Part shown: in pieces, positions 26,874-34,525 of the stretch
How the letters are laid out: each line of letters starts with the position of its first letter
How positions within the stretch are numbered: the first letter of the stretch is position 1
Assembly (NCBI GenBank): GCA_026996895.1
Contig: JALWJX010000121.1
Location: forward strand, 1-34,525
Direction of reading: 5' to 3'
Source: Candidatus Kapaibacterium sp.
GTDB lineage: Bacteria > Bacteroidota > Ignavibacteria > Kapaibacteriales > WFXC01
DNA: 34,525 nucleotides
Notes under the pieces: model-generated
What the model was told of the DNA's origin: nothing
Seen by the model: only the letters and a program-made list of their open reading frames with translations
Database searches by the model: none
Position numbers and translations under genes: made by a program

Positions 26874-27502
26874 CACTGAATAAAATCCAGCGCTATGAGC
26901 ACAGATCGAAAAAGCTGTTCACAATAGGATTCTGGGGGGACCAACTGTTGGGCAAACAGACTTTGAATAAGACTACAGCTATAAAAATTGCCTTGATGTG
27001 TACGAAACACTGCCACCCGGTGAACGGTTGCCCCGTGATCATTCGTAAAGCGGTATACCCCAAACTCTTTTAATCCGAAGTGTTTTTTCTGAAACTTTCC
27101 TACAAGTCGGATTGTTCCGCCCGCTTTCCTGTATCGCTGAGCAAATTCTGCCCGCGCAACGCCAACAATTCCCTGTTCTTGATAGAGCCTATCTTCATCT
27201 TCAACGGTACGTACCATAGCAACCACCAGTTGCAATGTATACTCTGGATTCGTCGCAACTGCCAGAATGTGACTCCCCCCCTTCCGCTGAAGGTCAACGA
27301 AAAACCATTTTTCTGGCAACAACAGAACAAAATCCCCATCGGGGGGAACAAAAGCAGTCTGGGACATTGGGATTGACGGGAATCCCAGCGTATCAACACG
27401 CTCCAGCATCTGTTCTTTTTTTACCTGAGGCATTGAACACCCCCCGATGATCCCTCCTATCAACACAAAGCTCATAGCACTCCAGAACAATATCCGGTTC
27501 AT
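26873..27502 (-). CDS. Unrecognised lipoprotein, 209 residues
   Basis: A signal peptide with lipobox IGGC (lipidated Cys22) follows a hydrophobic stretch (MSFVLIGGIIGG). The mature part starts SMPQVKKEQ and has a single alpha/beta domain: FVPPDGDFVLLLPEKWFFVDL, YTLQLVVAMVRTVED, LKEFGVYRFTND, and a C-terminal helix region with SYCEQLFRSVLIALDF. The pattern of an opening strand about PDGDFVLLLPEKW and a late short helix recalls stress-response or PsbP/Mog1-like small domains, but I cannot confirm this. Three bases separate it from the DUF1684 gene upstream; it overlaps the 144-residue gene by one base. Lipid anchoring is well supported; function unknown. Confidence 0.75.
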   Translation of the reverse strand: MNRILFWSAMSFVLIGGIIGGCSMPQVKKEQMLERVDTLGFPSIPMSQTAFVPPDGDFVLLLPEKWFFVDLQRKGGSHILAVATNPEYTLQLVVAMVRTVEDEDRLYQEQGIVGVARAEFAQRYRKAGGTIRLVGKFQKKHFGLKEFGVYRFTNDHGATVHRVAVFRTHQGNFYSCSLIQSLFAQQLVPPESYCEQLFRSVLIALDFIQ

Positions 27503-27505
27503 CGT

Positions 27506-28144
27506 TCAATGCTTCCAGTTCTTTTCACCCGCACGAATCGCAACATTAAGCACATTTTCTTCCGGCACCAGCGGACAACTATACTGGTCGTTATACACAC
27601 AGTAGGGATTGTATGCCCGATTAAAATCCAGACAATACCATTGTTGTCCGGGCGAATATTCCAGATCCAGGTACCGCCCTCCTTCGTACGTTTCCCTGCC
27701 ATTCGTTGCATCTTTGAAAGGAATAAACAAAAGGTATGGGAAACGTTCCGCTGTCTTCCCGGTATATCGATACACGGTAAGTTCCAGAGGTTGCCCCCGG
27801 TACTCAAAATGCACCTTGCCAAAACGGAGCATTTTACGTACATCGTTTTGATACGTTGTCAGCAAAATAACGGTATCAGGATCTGGAAATATTTCGAGGC
27901 GAGCGCGAAAAACGAAAGCGGGATCCGGTGGATAGTACGAAAGACCGGCGAAGGAAACTTTCTGTTCTTCCGGTATTGGTGAATGGGGAGATGAACGCAA
28001 CCAGGCATCTTTAACCTGTCGCTCTGCTCGAAGTGTATCTGCATTCCAGGAACAAACGCTCTGATGCTCCATCGAGGATGAGCATCCACTGGCAAGCCCT
28101 GCCACCAATGCTCCGATTACCATTCCCAAAGCGACCAATCGCAT
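27506..28144 (-). CDS. DUF1684 lipoprotein
   Basis: 212 residues. Signal peptide (VALGMVIGALVAGLASGC) with lipobox cysteine 21. The rest matches the DUF1684 pattern: KDAWLRSSPHSPIPEEQ, FAGLSYYPPDPAF, LFIPFKDATNGRETYEGGRYLDL, LDFNRAYNPYCVYN and CPLVPEENVLNVAIRAGEK. Such proteins occur widely in Bacteroidota and are of unknown function. It lies 4 bases after dcd and 3 bases before the next lipoprotein gene, within the long operon. Start ATG 28144 is kept because it gives the full signal peptide; its Shine-Dalgarno is weak. Confidence 0.88.
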   Translation of the reverse strand: MRLVALGMVIGALVAGLASGCSSSMEHQSVCSWNADTLRAERQVKDAWLRSSPHSPIPEEQKVSFAGLSYYPPDPAFVFRARLEIFPDPDTVILLTTYQNDVRKMLRFGKVHFEYRGQPLELTVYRYTGKTAERFPYLLFIPFKDATNGRETYEGGRYLDLEYSPGQQWYCLDFNRAYNPYCVYNDQYSCPLVPEENVLNVAIRAGEKNWKH

Positions 28145-28148
28145 TCAC

Positions 28149-28685
28149 TTATTGAAAATTCTTCCACATCATCGATGGAACTGGCTGCCGGGTCTTGGCA
28201 GCATACTTTGCCGATTCTTTTCGATTGTACGGCTTCAAAACTTTGCCCTTCACCTCAAAGTAAATCAATTGTCCAATCGGCATTCCCGCGTACACTCGCA
28301 CCGGCTTGCGCACCGAAATTTCCAGCGTCCACGTATTACAGAATCCAACATCTCCCTTGCCCGCTGTTGCGTGAATATCGATTCCCAGGCGCCCAACACT
28401 GGACTTACCCTCCAGGAAAGGCACGTGGCAGTGCGTTTCCGTATACTCTTCTGTTACCCCCAGATACAGCTCATCTGGTCGCAGCACCAATCCCTCCGGT
28501 GGAATTTCGATATACCGCACCTTCGGTGGCACCTTTGCATCCAGTATTTCATCTTCGTAAACAGCTAAAATTTTACCCAGATGCACGTCATAGCTATTTG
28601 ATCCCAGACACTCTGGTCGAAATGGATCGATGACAATGGTCCCTTTGCGAATTTCTTCCAGAATCTGCGAATCCGACAATATCAC
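28149..28685 (-). CDS. dcd: dCTP deaminase
   Basis: 178 residues, start GTG 28685 with GGGGAG upstream. It deaminates dCTP to dUTP, supplying precursor for dTMP; the enzyme is a homotrimer of dUTPase-like fold. Visible: MILSDSQILEEI at the start, GSNSYDVHLG, GKSSVGRLGIDIHATAGKGDVGF (93-115) with phosphate- and nucleotide-binding residues, and catalytic Glu122 in WTLEISV. Sequence alone cannot rule out the bifunctional dUMP-forming variant. No separate dut gene lies in the window. It is 30 bases downstream of rodA. Confidence 0.94.
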   Translation of the reverse strand: MILSDSQILEEIRKGTIVIDPFRPECLGSNSYDVHLGKILAVYEDEILDAKVPPKVRYIEIPPEGLVLRPDELYLGVTEEYTETHCHVPFLEGKSSVGRLGIDIHATAGKGDVGFCNTWTLEISVRKPVRVYAGMPIGQLIYFEVKGKVLKPYNRKESAKYAAKTRQPVPSMMWKNFQ

Positions 28686-28715
28686 CGTTCGACTCCCCTA
28701 TTTATCCCACTGCTC

Positions 28716-29945
28716 CTACACCACTTTCCGCTGCTGCCGCGCCACATTCAATACCAGTCCAACAGCGGCAAAGTTCACAATCAGCGCAGAACCGCCAGCA
28801 CTTAAAAATGGCAATGGAATACCGACTACCGGTACCCATCCCAGTGCCATTCCGATATTGATCACCACGTGATAAAACCACAAAGATAAAATCCCAATCA
28901 CTATCATCGACTCAAACACTGACCGGATTTTTCTAACCAGACGCAGCAGCCGCCAGAAGAGAAAACCGTAAATACCCAGCACAGTCGCTCCGCCAGCAAA
29001 TCCAAACTCTTCTGCTGGAACACAAAAAATGAAATCTGTCCACTGCTTCGGAATGTACCGCAATTGTGTTTGGGTTCCCTTCAAAAATCCTTTTCCCAGA
29101 AGGCCGCCGCTGCCCACTGCAATCATCGATTGAATGACGTGGTAACCACTACCATAAGGATCAACGTACGGATCCAAAAACGCATCAATCCGCTGCTTCT
29201 GATGGGGTTTTAGCACGTGTTGATACACCCAGCGCACTGAAGATGCCGCTGCTATATTGAGCAACAATACCATTAACAGTGCAATAACGGATCGACGTTC
29301 GAAGATCCAGAACAGCAGTAGCACTCCTCCCAAGACGATAGCACCAATGATCAAAGCTACATCGCCCAGTAGCGACAGGAGCATAGCAAAAGGCAGCGAA
29401 ACCATAAGGAACAACAGTAGCAGATCCATTCCTCCCCATAAACTCATCCCCGCAGCAATAGCAAAAAAGGCGGAAGCAGAGCCAAAATCTGGCTGGAGCA
29501 GAATCAACAAGACTGGCACTGCCGTAACGCCTGCCACTACCAGTGCATCTCTAACAGTTTGCAGCGAAACTTCAGGTCGATGTACGTATGCTGCCAAAAA
29601 TAAAATTGTTCCCAATTTCGCAAATTCTGCAGGTTGCAACGACAATCCGCCGATCTCCAACCAGCTACGGGCACCATAGACGACTTTCCCCACAACCAAT
29701 ACAGCAAGCAACAACAAGATCGATATTCCATATACTCCCAACGCCCAGTGCCGCAATATTTGGGTTGGCAGCAACCATAGCACCAATGCCACTATAATGC
29801 CTACAGCACCAAAAGACAACTGCTTCACAAAATACACCTGCAATGCAGCCGCATGAGTAGCGCTATAAATAGAAAGCAATCCGATCCCAAAGAGCAGCAA
29901 CACGGGAAGTACGATGCTTAACTCTGTCCACTGCCCTTTCCGCAT
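28716..29945 (-). CDS. rodA: Elongation SEDS peptidoglycan polymerase RodA
   Basis: 409 residues from ATG 29945 (2 bases after the purC stop); GTG 29975, overlapping purC, is the alternative. The short N-terminus MRKGQWTEL before the first helix fits RodA well. A polytopic membrane protein of about ten helices with IGLLSIYSAT, ARSWLEIGGLSLQPAEFAK, LQPDFGSASAF, the extracellular loop (GSGGLLGKGFLKGTQTQL, then IPKQWTDFIFCVPAEEFGF with the conserved aspartate), and VPVVGIPLPFLSAGGSAL. RodA polymerises glycan strands for sidewall elongation with a class B PBP. No mreBCD or PBP2 gene precedes it; purC does, and dcd follows. Confidence 0.93.
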   Translation of the reverse strand: MRKGQWTELSIVLPVLLLFGIGLLSIYSATHAAALQVYFVKQLSFGAVGIIVALVLWLLPTQILRHWALGVYGISILLLLAVLVVGKVVYGARSWLEIGGLSLQPAEFAKLGTILFLAAYVHRPEVSLQTVRDALVVAGVTAVPVLLILLQPDFGSASAFFAIAAGMSLWGGMDLLLLFLMVSLPFAMLLSLLGDVALIIGAIVLGGVLLLFWIFERRSVIALLMVLLLNIAAASSVRWVYQHVLKPHQKQRIDAFLDPYVDPYGSGYHVIQSMIAVGSGGLLGKGFLKGTQTQLRYIPKQWTDFIFCVPAEEFGFAGGATVLGIYGFLFWRLLRLVRKIRSVFESMIVIGILSLWFYHVVINIGMALGWVPVVGIPLPFLSAGGSALIVNFAAVGLVLNVARQQRKVV

Positions 29946-29947
29946 TA

Positions 29948-30856
29948 CTAACCACAAATTCTTTGAGTGCCCCACCGCATCCCTGTGACCATCTCAAACA
30001 ATTGGCGATACCGTTGCGCCATTTCCTGAACAACACGAGATGGCAACTCAATGGGTGTTTGCCGATCCCATTCTTTCAAAGTAGCCAGGTAATCACGCAG
30101 TACCTGCTTATCAAAAAAAGTAGATCGTTTTCCCTGCTCATAATCTGCTGTGCGCCAAAACCGGGAAGAATCCGGCGTCAACACCTCATCGATGAGCAGC
30201 AATCGACGTTGAGCATCGAAACCAAATTCGAACTTAGTATCCACCAAGATCAGCGATCGTCGTGCCAGATAATCTGCAGCGTAATGGTAGAGCCAGAGCG
30301 AGCGTTGCCGCAGTTGTTCCGCCAATGTCTCTCCGTAATGCTGCTGCAGTTGTTCAAACGAAACATTCTGATCGTGTCCATCGTGCACTTTCAAAGCGGG
30401 AGTAAAAATTGGTTCTGGCAAACGATCTCCGTACTGTAATCCCGCTGGGAGTTGGACGCCACCCACGCTGCCAGTTTGCTGGTACTCCTTCCATCCCGAG
30501 CCTACCAGATACCCTCGCACCACACACTCTATCATTATTGGCTGGGCTTTTTGAACGATCATAGATCGTCCCTGCAACAAATGGCGATAGGGCTCACACT
30601 CACGGGGAAAGTGCTGAAAGTTGCAGGTAATAAAATGATTGGGAACCTCGCTCTTTAACTTCTGGAACCAGAAAGCGGACAGAGTAGTGAGAATCTTTCC
30701 TTTTTCCGGGATTGGTGTCGCTAACACCACATCAAAAGCTGATACTCGATCCGTTGCAACGATCAAAAGATGTTCACCAAGATCATAAACATCTCGAACT
30801 TTGCCTCGCCGAAACAAAGGAAGAGTTTCTATGTGGGTAGCTGCTACCGTATTCAT
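29948..30856 (-). CDS. purC: Phosphoribosylaminoimidazole-succinocarboxamide synthase
   Basis: 302 residues. SAICAR synthase joins aspartate to CAIR with ATP in de novo purine synthesis. Visible: the nucleotide-binding start (LFRRGKVRDVYDLGEHLLIVATDRVSAFD, 14-43), IECVVRGYLVGSGWKEY, DGHDQNVSFEQL, LVDTKFEFGFD and DEVLTPDSSRFW. Length matches the ~300-residue form found in eukaryotes and some bacteria, longer than the ~240-residue E. coli form. Its ATG overlaps the stop of the VWA-OmpA gene as ATGA, and rodA begins 2 bases after its stop. No other purine gene is nearby. Confidence 0.96.
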   Translation of the reverse strand: MNTVAATHIETLPLFRRGKVRDVYDLGEHLLIVATDRVSAFDVVLATPIPEKGKILTTLSAFWFQKLKSEVPNHFITCNFQHFPRECEPYRHLLQGRSMIVQKAQPIMIECVVRGYLVGSGWKEYQQTGSVGGVQLPAGLQYGDRLPEPIFTPALKVHDGHDQNVSFEQLQQHYGETLAEQLRQRSLWLYHYAADYLARRSLILVDTKFEFGFDAQRRLLLIDEVLTPDSSRFWRTADYEQGKRSTFFDKQVLRDYLATLKEWDRQTPIELPSRVVQEMAQRYRQLFEMVTGMRWGTQRICG

Positions 30857-32277
30857 CGTGCAATGATGACAAATTCTGTCCGACGATTTTTTTGCCGATT
30901 CTCCTCCGTATCATTCGGAGCAACCGGACGACTCATCCCAAAGCCCCGCCAGCGAACCTGCTCTGGGGAAACCCCTCGCTGGATCAATGCTTCTGCCACA
31001 ACCCGCGCTCGTTGCTCTGACAGCCGCTGATTAAACTCAATGCCGCCAATATTATCCGTATGTCCCTGCACTTCGATCTTAATGTTGGGATTGTGAATAA
31101 GGAACTGAGCGATCTCATCAATAATGCGGTAGGATTCAGGACGTAATGTCGCCTTGCCAAAGTCGAAATAAATTTTCTCGGTCACAAACCGTGTTCCCAC
31201 AGTATCAAAAGGAGAAAGCGGCGTTTTATCGTAGCTGGCTTCCGCCATAAGATATTGCTGGTGATAGCGCATACGTAATTGCACATAGTGTCGTCCTGCA
31301 AACCGTGGTGGTTGATAGGTTACCACGTAGTAATTGCGCAACCCTCCATAGATGTCATAAAAAATCGCCTCCAGCTCGCGTTCAGAGTATGCCTTATAAT
31401 ATTTGCCCCCGGTGTACTCAGCTAAATTGCGGAGCAGGCGATCATTGGTATATCCAAATCCAATTGGGAAAATCCGGATTTTGTGCTTCGTAGCAAATTG
31501 AACAATTTGTGCATCGGTCGTCCTGGAGGCGTTATCATAGCCATCGGCAAACAGCACTAAAATTTTGGTATACTGATCGGGCAGATCAGCAATCAACTGC
31601 ATAGAACGAAAAATAGCATCGTACAGCGCTGTATAAAGACCGAATCCTTTGAGTCCCTGCCGTTGATACTGCGACAGAATAACATCCTTATTTCCAGAAA
31701 GTGGCACCTCAACGACGGTTTTATTGTCAAACTTCACTACCGCCATCAAATCATACGGGCGTTTCAATTCCAGAAACCGCTGCGCCGCTTCCTGAACCGT
31801 CTCAATAACGCCTGCCATTGATCCACCGTGATCCAGAGCAACGACAATGGCATAAGGCAGGGAGTCTTGTTCTCCAACTTCCCGGACCGTAAAGGGAATA
31901 TTCCGAACTGTATCAGGACCAATCCGCTCCTGCAGAGAGTGCCACACTGGAGGAAGGGAATCACAATATGGTGGCGCCAGATGGGTAACGATGTATCCAG
32001 CCGTATCAAAAACGCGCACGTACAGGCGAATTTCCCGGGGATAATCTTCTGCCTCTAATTTCCAGATTTCCACTTCCAGCCGATCCGTGGAATCCAGACT
32101 ATCCACCATCTTAATCCCCCTGATCAGCCGTTGCAACTGGAAGGGGCGATCAGGAGTGAGAGCATAATCCTGCTGCATCAGAGCAAAGCCACGCTGCGGC
32201 GGCGTTGTAGAACAACTCCAGAGGAATGCAGCCAAAAGAAAAGACACTCCAAAAACAGTGACAGTGATAGACTTCAT
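30853..32277 (-). CDS. Outer-membrane lipoprotein with VWA and OmpA-like domains, 474 residues
   Basis: A signal peptide with lipidated Cys22 (FLWSC) is followed by a von Willebrand A domain (about 140-315) and a C-terminal OmpA domain (about 365-474) with DFGKATLRPESYRIIDEIA, GHTDNIGG and NQRLSEQRARVV, the peptidoglycan-binding pattern. The metal-site motif is DHGGS at 149-153, where DxSxS is usual, so the first serine is replaced by glycine. The family pattern suggests a lipid-anchored protein linking outer membrane to peptidoglycan and displaying a protein-binding VWA domain. It overlaps both neighbours by 4 bases (ATGA), so it is translated in series with the O-methyltransferase and purC. 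Confidence 0.88.
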   Translation of the reverse strand: MKSITVTVFGVSFLLAAFLWSCSTTPPQRGFALMQQDYALTPDRPFQLQRLIRGIKMVDSLDSTDRLEVEIWKLEAEDYPREIRLYVRVFDTAGYIVTHLAPPYCDSLPPVWHSLQERIGPDTVRNIPFTVREVGEQDSLPYAIVVALDHGGSMAGVIETVQEAAQRFLELKRPYDLMAVVKFDNKTVVEVPLSGNKDVILSQYQRQGLKGFGLYTALYDAIFRSMQLIADLPDQYTKILVLFADGYDNASRTTDAQIVQFATKHKIRIFPIGFGYTNDRLLRNLAEYTGGKYYKAYSERELEAIFYDIYGGLRNYYVVTYQPPRFAGRHYVQLRMRYHQQYLMAEASYDKTPLSPFDTVGTRFVTEKIYFDFGKATLRPESYRIIDEIAQFLIHNPNIKIEVQGHTDNIGGIEFNQRLSEQRARVVAEALIQRGVSPEQVRWRGFGMSRPVAPNDTEENRQKNRRTEFVIIAR

Positions 32278-32924
32278 TGCAATTTTACGGCGACAATCAT
32301 ACCATCACCAACAGGCACAATGCAACTACGATACCGGGAATGCTGTTGTACAAAACGATTGAATTCCTGCATTGCGTATACATCAGGGTCCGTAGATTGC
32401 TCATCGAGAATTTTTCCACCCATCAACGCATTATCAGCCGCGATAATTCCACCAACCCGCACAACAGGATCCAGCAACTCCCAGTAATCTCGATATCCCG
32501 GCTTATCGGCGTCCAGAAAAGCAAAATCAATTGGTTGTGTGAAACGAAATGCTCGCAACTGCTGATGCGCATCACCAACGACAAGCTCCAGCCGCGCGGC
32601 AGCTCCCATTTCCTCCGCTTTTTTGCGAATATACGCTGCATAGTCCGGATTTTTTTCAAATGCATACAGCACTCCATCTTCAGGTAACACTCGGAGCATA
32701 CCCAGAGTGGAATATCCCGCTAAAGATCCAATCTCGACAACCTGCCTTGCATCAATCACGGTCAACAAGAACTGAATGCACGCTAATTGCTCCGGAGAAA
32801 TGTGGATTTGCGGCATTCCCAGCTCAATCGACTGCTGCCGCAATTGTTGCAAGAAGGAATCTTCAGCTCCGCCAAACTCACACAGGTATTGATACAGCGC
32901 CTCTGTTAACGGTACCCCTTTCAT
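32274..32924 (-). CDS. Class I SAM-dependent O-methyltransferase (CCoAOMT-like)
   Basis: 216 residues, ATG 32924 with AAGGAG 7 bases upstream. Visible: SAM motif VEIGSLAGYSTLGML, acidic KN-type second strand end, DAHQQL, FLDADKPGY with metal-binding aspartate, ADNALMGG, and the late FNRFV. This is the caffeoyl-CoA/catechol O-methyltransferase family, divalent-metal-dependent, methylating a hydroxyl of a small aromatic or similar molecule. The natural substrate cannot be told. It begins 11 bases after the MCE-domain gene and overlaps the VWA-OmpA gene by 4 bases. Confidence 0.9.
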   Translation of the reverse strand: MKGVPLTEALYQYLCEFGGAEDSFLQQLRQQSIELGMPQIHISPEQLACIQFLLTVIDARQVVEIGSLAGYSTLGMLRVLPEDGVLYAFEKNPDYAAYIRKKAEEMGAAARLELVVGDAHQQLRAFRFTQPIDFAFLDADKPGYRDYWELLDPVVRVGGIIAADNALMGGKILDEQSTDPDVYAMQEFNRFVQQHSRYRSCIVPVGDGMIVAVKLQ

Positions 32925-32935
32925 CCCTGTACTCC

Positions 32936-33901
32936 TTATGGTCGCGTCCCCAGTCGCACGTTAACGTTAATGCCATACTGCTGCACCTGTTGCAGAAGCT
33001 GTCCCAATGTTTGCAACACTGTATCAATCTGCCGATTAAACTGAGGATCCTGCAGCAAGCGCCCAACCAGAGTTTGATCAGACTGCAATTGCCGAAGCAA
33101 CGGCCGAATTTCGGATAATGTCATATCAAAACGCTGCAAAGATCGATGAAGTTGTTGCACCAGCACAGGAAGTTGTGTTGAGGTTTGCGACAGATTCTTA
33201 AGCAATGTGTCGAGAGTTGACTGATGGAGCAAAGTATCCAGACGCGCTACCAGATGCGCTGTCGATCGTAATGTGTGCTGTAACTGTTTCTGATGTTCAT
33301 CAAAAAACCGATCCAGGTTCATCGTCAATCGCTGCAAACTTTCAACCGTTTCCTGCAACTGTCGCAGTGTTGCTGGCTGTAAGATCGTTGCATTCAACCG
33401 TCTTACTGCCCGGTGCAATTGGCTTAACACCACAGCGGTTGAATCGATAAAACGATACGTAGCCGCCAACATCATTGGTATATCAACCCCTGTTTGCCCC
33501 TTTAAAGTATCTCCCTGCCGAACCGGCGTACTGGAACGTCCGGGGAAGATTTCCACCTTTCGTCCTCCGGTAATTTCCAGCATTTGCAACACGGGGCGAG
33601 CGTCGAGCATAATATCTTCAAGGTGATCCATTCCAATTTTCACCAATACTCCCTGCGAAATGTTGTGGAAATCCAGCACGACTCCTCGTTTGACTCCATT
33701 AACGGTCACCGGATCGCCCACTTCCAACCCCGGTGCCTGTGGAAATATAACATATACGGGCTGCCAGGCAGCTTCAAACTGAATTCCTCGTCCTAAGGTA
33801 ATTCCAAGGACCACAGCAATCAGTGCGAGTACAACAAAAACTCCGACTTTAACCGCTGCACGTTCTTCCGCAAACACGAAACGCTTCCTACCTCGTTTCA
33901 C
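32936..33901 (-). CDS. MlaD-family (MCE domain) lipid-transport protein
   Basis: 321 residues from GTG 33901; GTG 33877 is an alternative with better spacing to AGGAAG. One N-terminal membrane helix (VGVFVVLALIAVVLGITLG), then a single MCE domain (about 45-120: FPQAPGLEVGDPVTVNGVKRGVV ... EITGGRKVEIFPG), then a long, Gln- and Leu-rich coiled helical tail (about 150-321). MCE proteins form periplasmic rings carrying phospholipids between inner and outer membranes with MlaE permease and MlaF ATPase; neither partner is in the window. It leads into the O-methyltransferase. MCE assignment is firm; direction of transport is unknown. Confidence 0.88.
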   Translation of the reverse strand: MKRGRKRFVFAEERAAVKVGVFVVLALIAVVLGITLGRGIQFEAAWQPVYVIFPQAPGLEVGDPVTVNGVKRGVVLDFHNISQGVLVKIGMDHLEDIMLDARPVLQMLEITGGRKVEIFPGRSSTPVRQGDTLKGQTGVDIPMMLAATYRFIDSTAVVLSQLHRAVRRLNATILQPATLRQLQETVESLQRLTMNLDRFFDEHQKQLQHTLRSTAHLVARLDTLLHQSTLDTLLKNLSQTSTQLPVLVQQLHRSLQRFDMTLSEIRPLLRQLQSDQTLVGRLLQDPQFNRQIDTVLQTLGQLLQQVQQYGINVNVRLGTRP

Positions 33902-33971
33902 TTATTGGTGGTGATAACGGTTCGAGGTGCAAATTCGTGAATTTCAGCTCCGACAACGGATTGTCGATTCC

Positions 33972-34418
33972 TTAGAAAGGCAGTTCCTCATCTGTTTCGG
34001 CACCGGTATCGAAAGCATCATCAGGAAAATCCGTTGTATCTGGAGGCGGTGTCCCTGCGTCGGGCGTTCCAAGTCCTTCGCGATCCTTGCGTTCCAGAAT
34101 GAGCATATTTTCCGCAATAATCTCCGTAATGTATCGCTTCTTGCCCTCACGATCCTCGTATGATCGAGATCGCAACTTTCCTTCAATGTACAACCGCGTC
34201 CCTTTTTTGACCAACTCCTGGATAATCTCTGCCAACCGTTGCCAGGCAACGATATTATGCCAATCGGTCCGTTCCTTTAGATTGCCATCTTTATCTTTCC
34301 ACACCTCCGAGGTTGCCAGCGGGAAAGTTGCTATAGCAGTACCTGCTGCCGTATATCGGATGACCGGATCTTTCCCCACGTTCCCGATCAAAATCACCTT
34401 GTTTACACTTCGCGACAT
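33972..34418 (-). CDS. ssb: Single-stranded DNA-binding protein
   Basis: 148 residues. An N-terminal OB fold (MSRSVNKVILIGNVGKDP, then ATSEVWKDKDG, TDWHNIVAW, GTRLYIEGKLRSRSYED, TEIIAENMLIL; about 1-108), a Pro/Asp/Thr-rich linker, and the acidic tip ending DEELPF, which recruits repair and replication partners. It coats single-stranded DNA as a homotetramer. ATG 34418 has GGAAGG 5 bases upstream. A candidate -7 element lies ~40 bases upstream. The MCE-domain gene starts 70 bases after the stop, so ssb may be the first gene of the long minus-strand transcript or a separate unit. Confidence 0.96.
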   Translation of the reverse strand: MSRSVNKVILIGNVGKDPVIRYTAAGTAIATFPLATSEVWKDKDGNLKERTDWHNIVAWQRLAEIIQELVKKGTRLYIEGKLRSRSYEDREGKKRYITEIIAENMLILERKDREGLGTPDAGTPPPDTTDFPDDAFDTGAETDEELPF

Positions 34419-34459
34419 CCAAACCTTCCATCATTTGTGAAACTCGCTTCCCGACATCC

Positions 34460-34467
34460 CAAAATTA
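34460..34467 (-). promoter_or_regulatory. Candidate -7 element for ssb, overlapped by a small palindrome
   Basis: The minus strand reads TAATTTTG (34467-34460), an exact TAnnTTTG match, with TTTCG near the -33 position (18-base spacer, one mismatch). The perfect inverted repeat TTACAA-CTTTC-TTGTAA (34465-34481) overlaps its upstream edge and could be an operator. Confidence 0.5.
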
Positions 34468-34525
34468 CAACTTTCTTGTAAATTACGAAACGAACTTCCG
34501 GGAAAAATATCATACTGCGGTGAGA

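Overview
The window looks like a chromosomal segment of a probably thermophilic bacterium of the FCB group (Bacteroidota / Chlorobiota / Ignavibacteria-Kapabacteria side). The evidence is: several secreted proteins with type IX secretion (T9SS) C-terminal sorting domains; repeated promoter-like elements of the Bacteroidota form TAnnTTTG; an LDH-like malate dehydrogenase of the Chlorobium/Chloroflexus kind; and a branched-chain polyamine synthase (BpsA), an enzyme known from (hyper)thermophiles. Many genes have clear Shine-Dalgarno sequences (for example GGAGGA and AAGGAG), which fits Chlorobiota/Ignavibacteria better than core Bacteroidota. The exact phylum is an inference. I saw no IS element, CRISPR array, phage gene or rRNA gene.

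Layout. 1-7,170: the 3' end of an M61-type peptidase with a PDZ domain, convergent with bpsA; bpsA is divergent from lptD (outer-membrane LPS translocon); lptD is convergent with an acyl-CoA dehydrogenase; then a 61-residue membrane protein and a DUF3108 protein. 7,209-21,928: an accessory-type block on the minus strand. A tRNA-Arg(CCG) gene is followed by a membrane-anchored TPR-like protein, a 2,211-residue beta-helix/Ig-like T9SS protein, three further secreted proteins and a strong intrinsic terminator at 8,027-8,065. A smaller secreted protein and the DUF3108 protein follow as the next unit. 22,048-22,398: a 351-base gene-free region with promoter-like elements facing both ways and several palindromes, leading into mdh on the plus strand. 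23,320-34,418: a very compact minus-strand run (ssb, MCE/MlaD protein, O-methyltransferase, VWA-OmpA lipoprotein, purC, rodA, dcd, DUF1684 lipoprotein, an unknown lipoprotein, an unknown helical protein, murD, ftsW, coaE), mostly spaced by 0-30 bases or overlapping at ATGA/TGATG junctions.

How the genes fit together. Envelope construction dominates: LptD (LPS insertion), an MlaD-like protein (lipid transport), RodA, FtsW and MurD (peptidoglycan), an OmpA-domain lipoprotein (peptidoglycan anchoring) and two small lipoproteins. The T9SS cargo block would decorate the cell surface. It is the most unusual part: three of its proteins share an apparently unnamed module, and cohesin-like and dockerin-like segments occur in the same gene set. 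Housekeeping genes (mdh, coaE, purC, dcd, ssb, tRNA-Arg) are interleaved with these.
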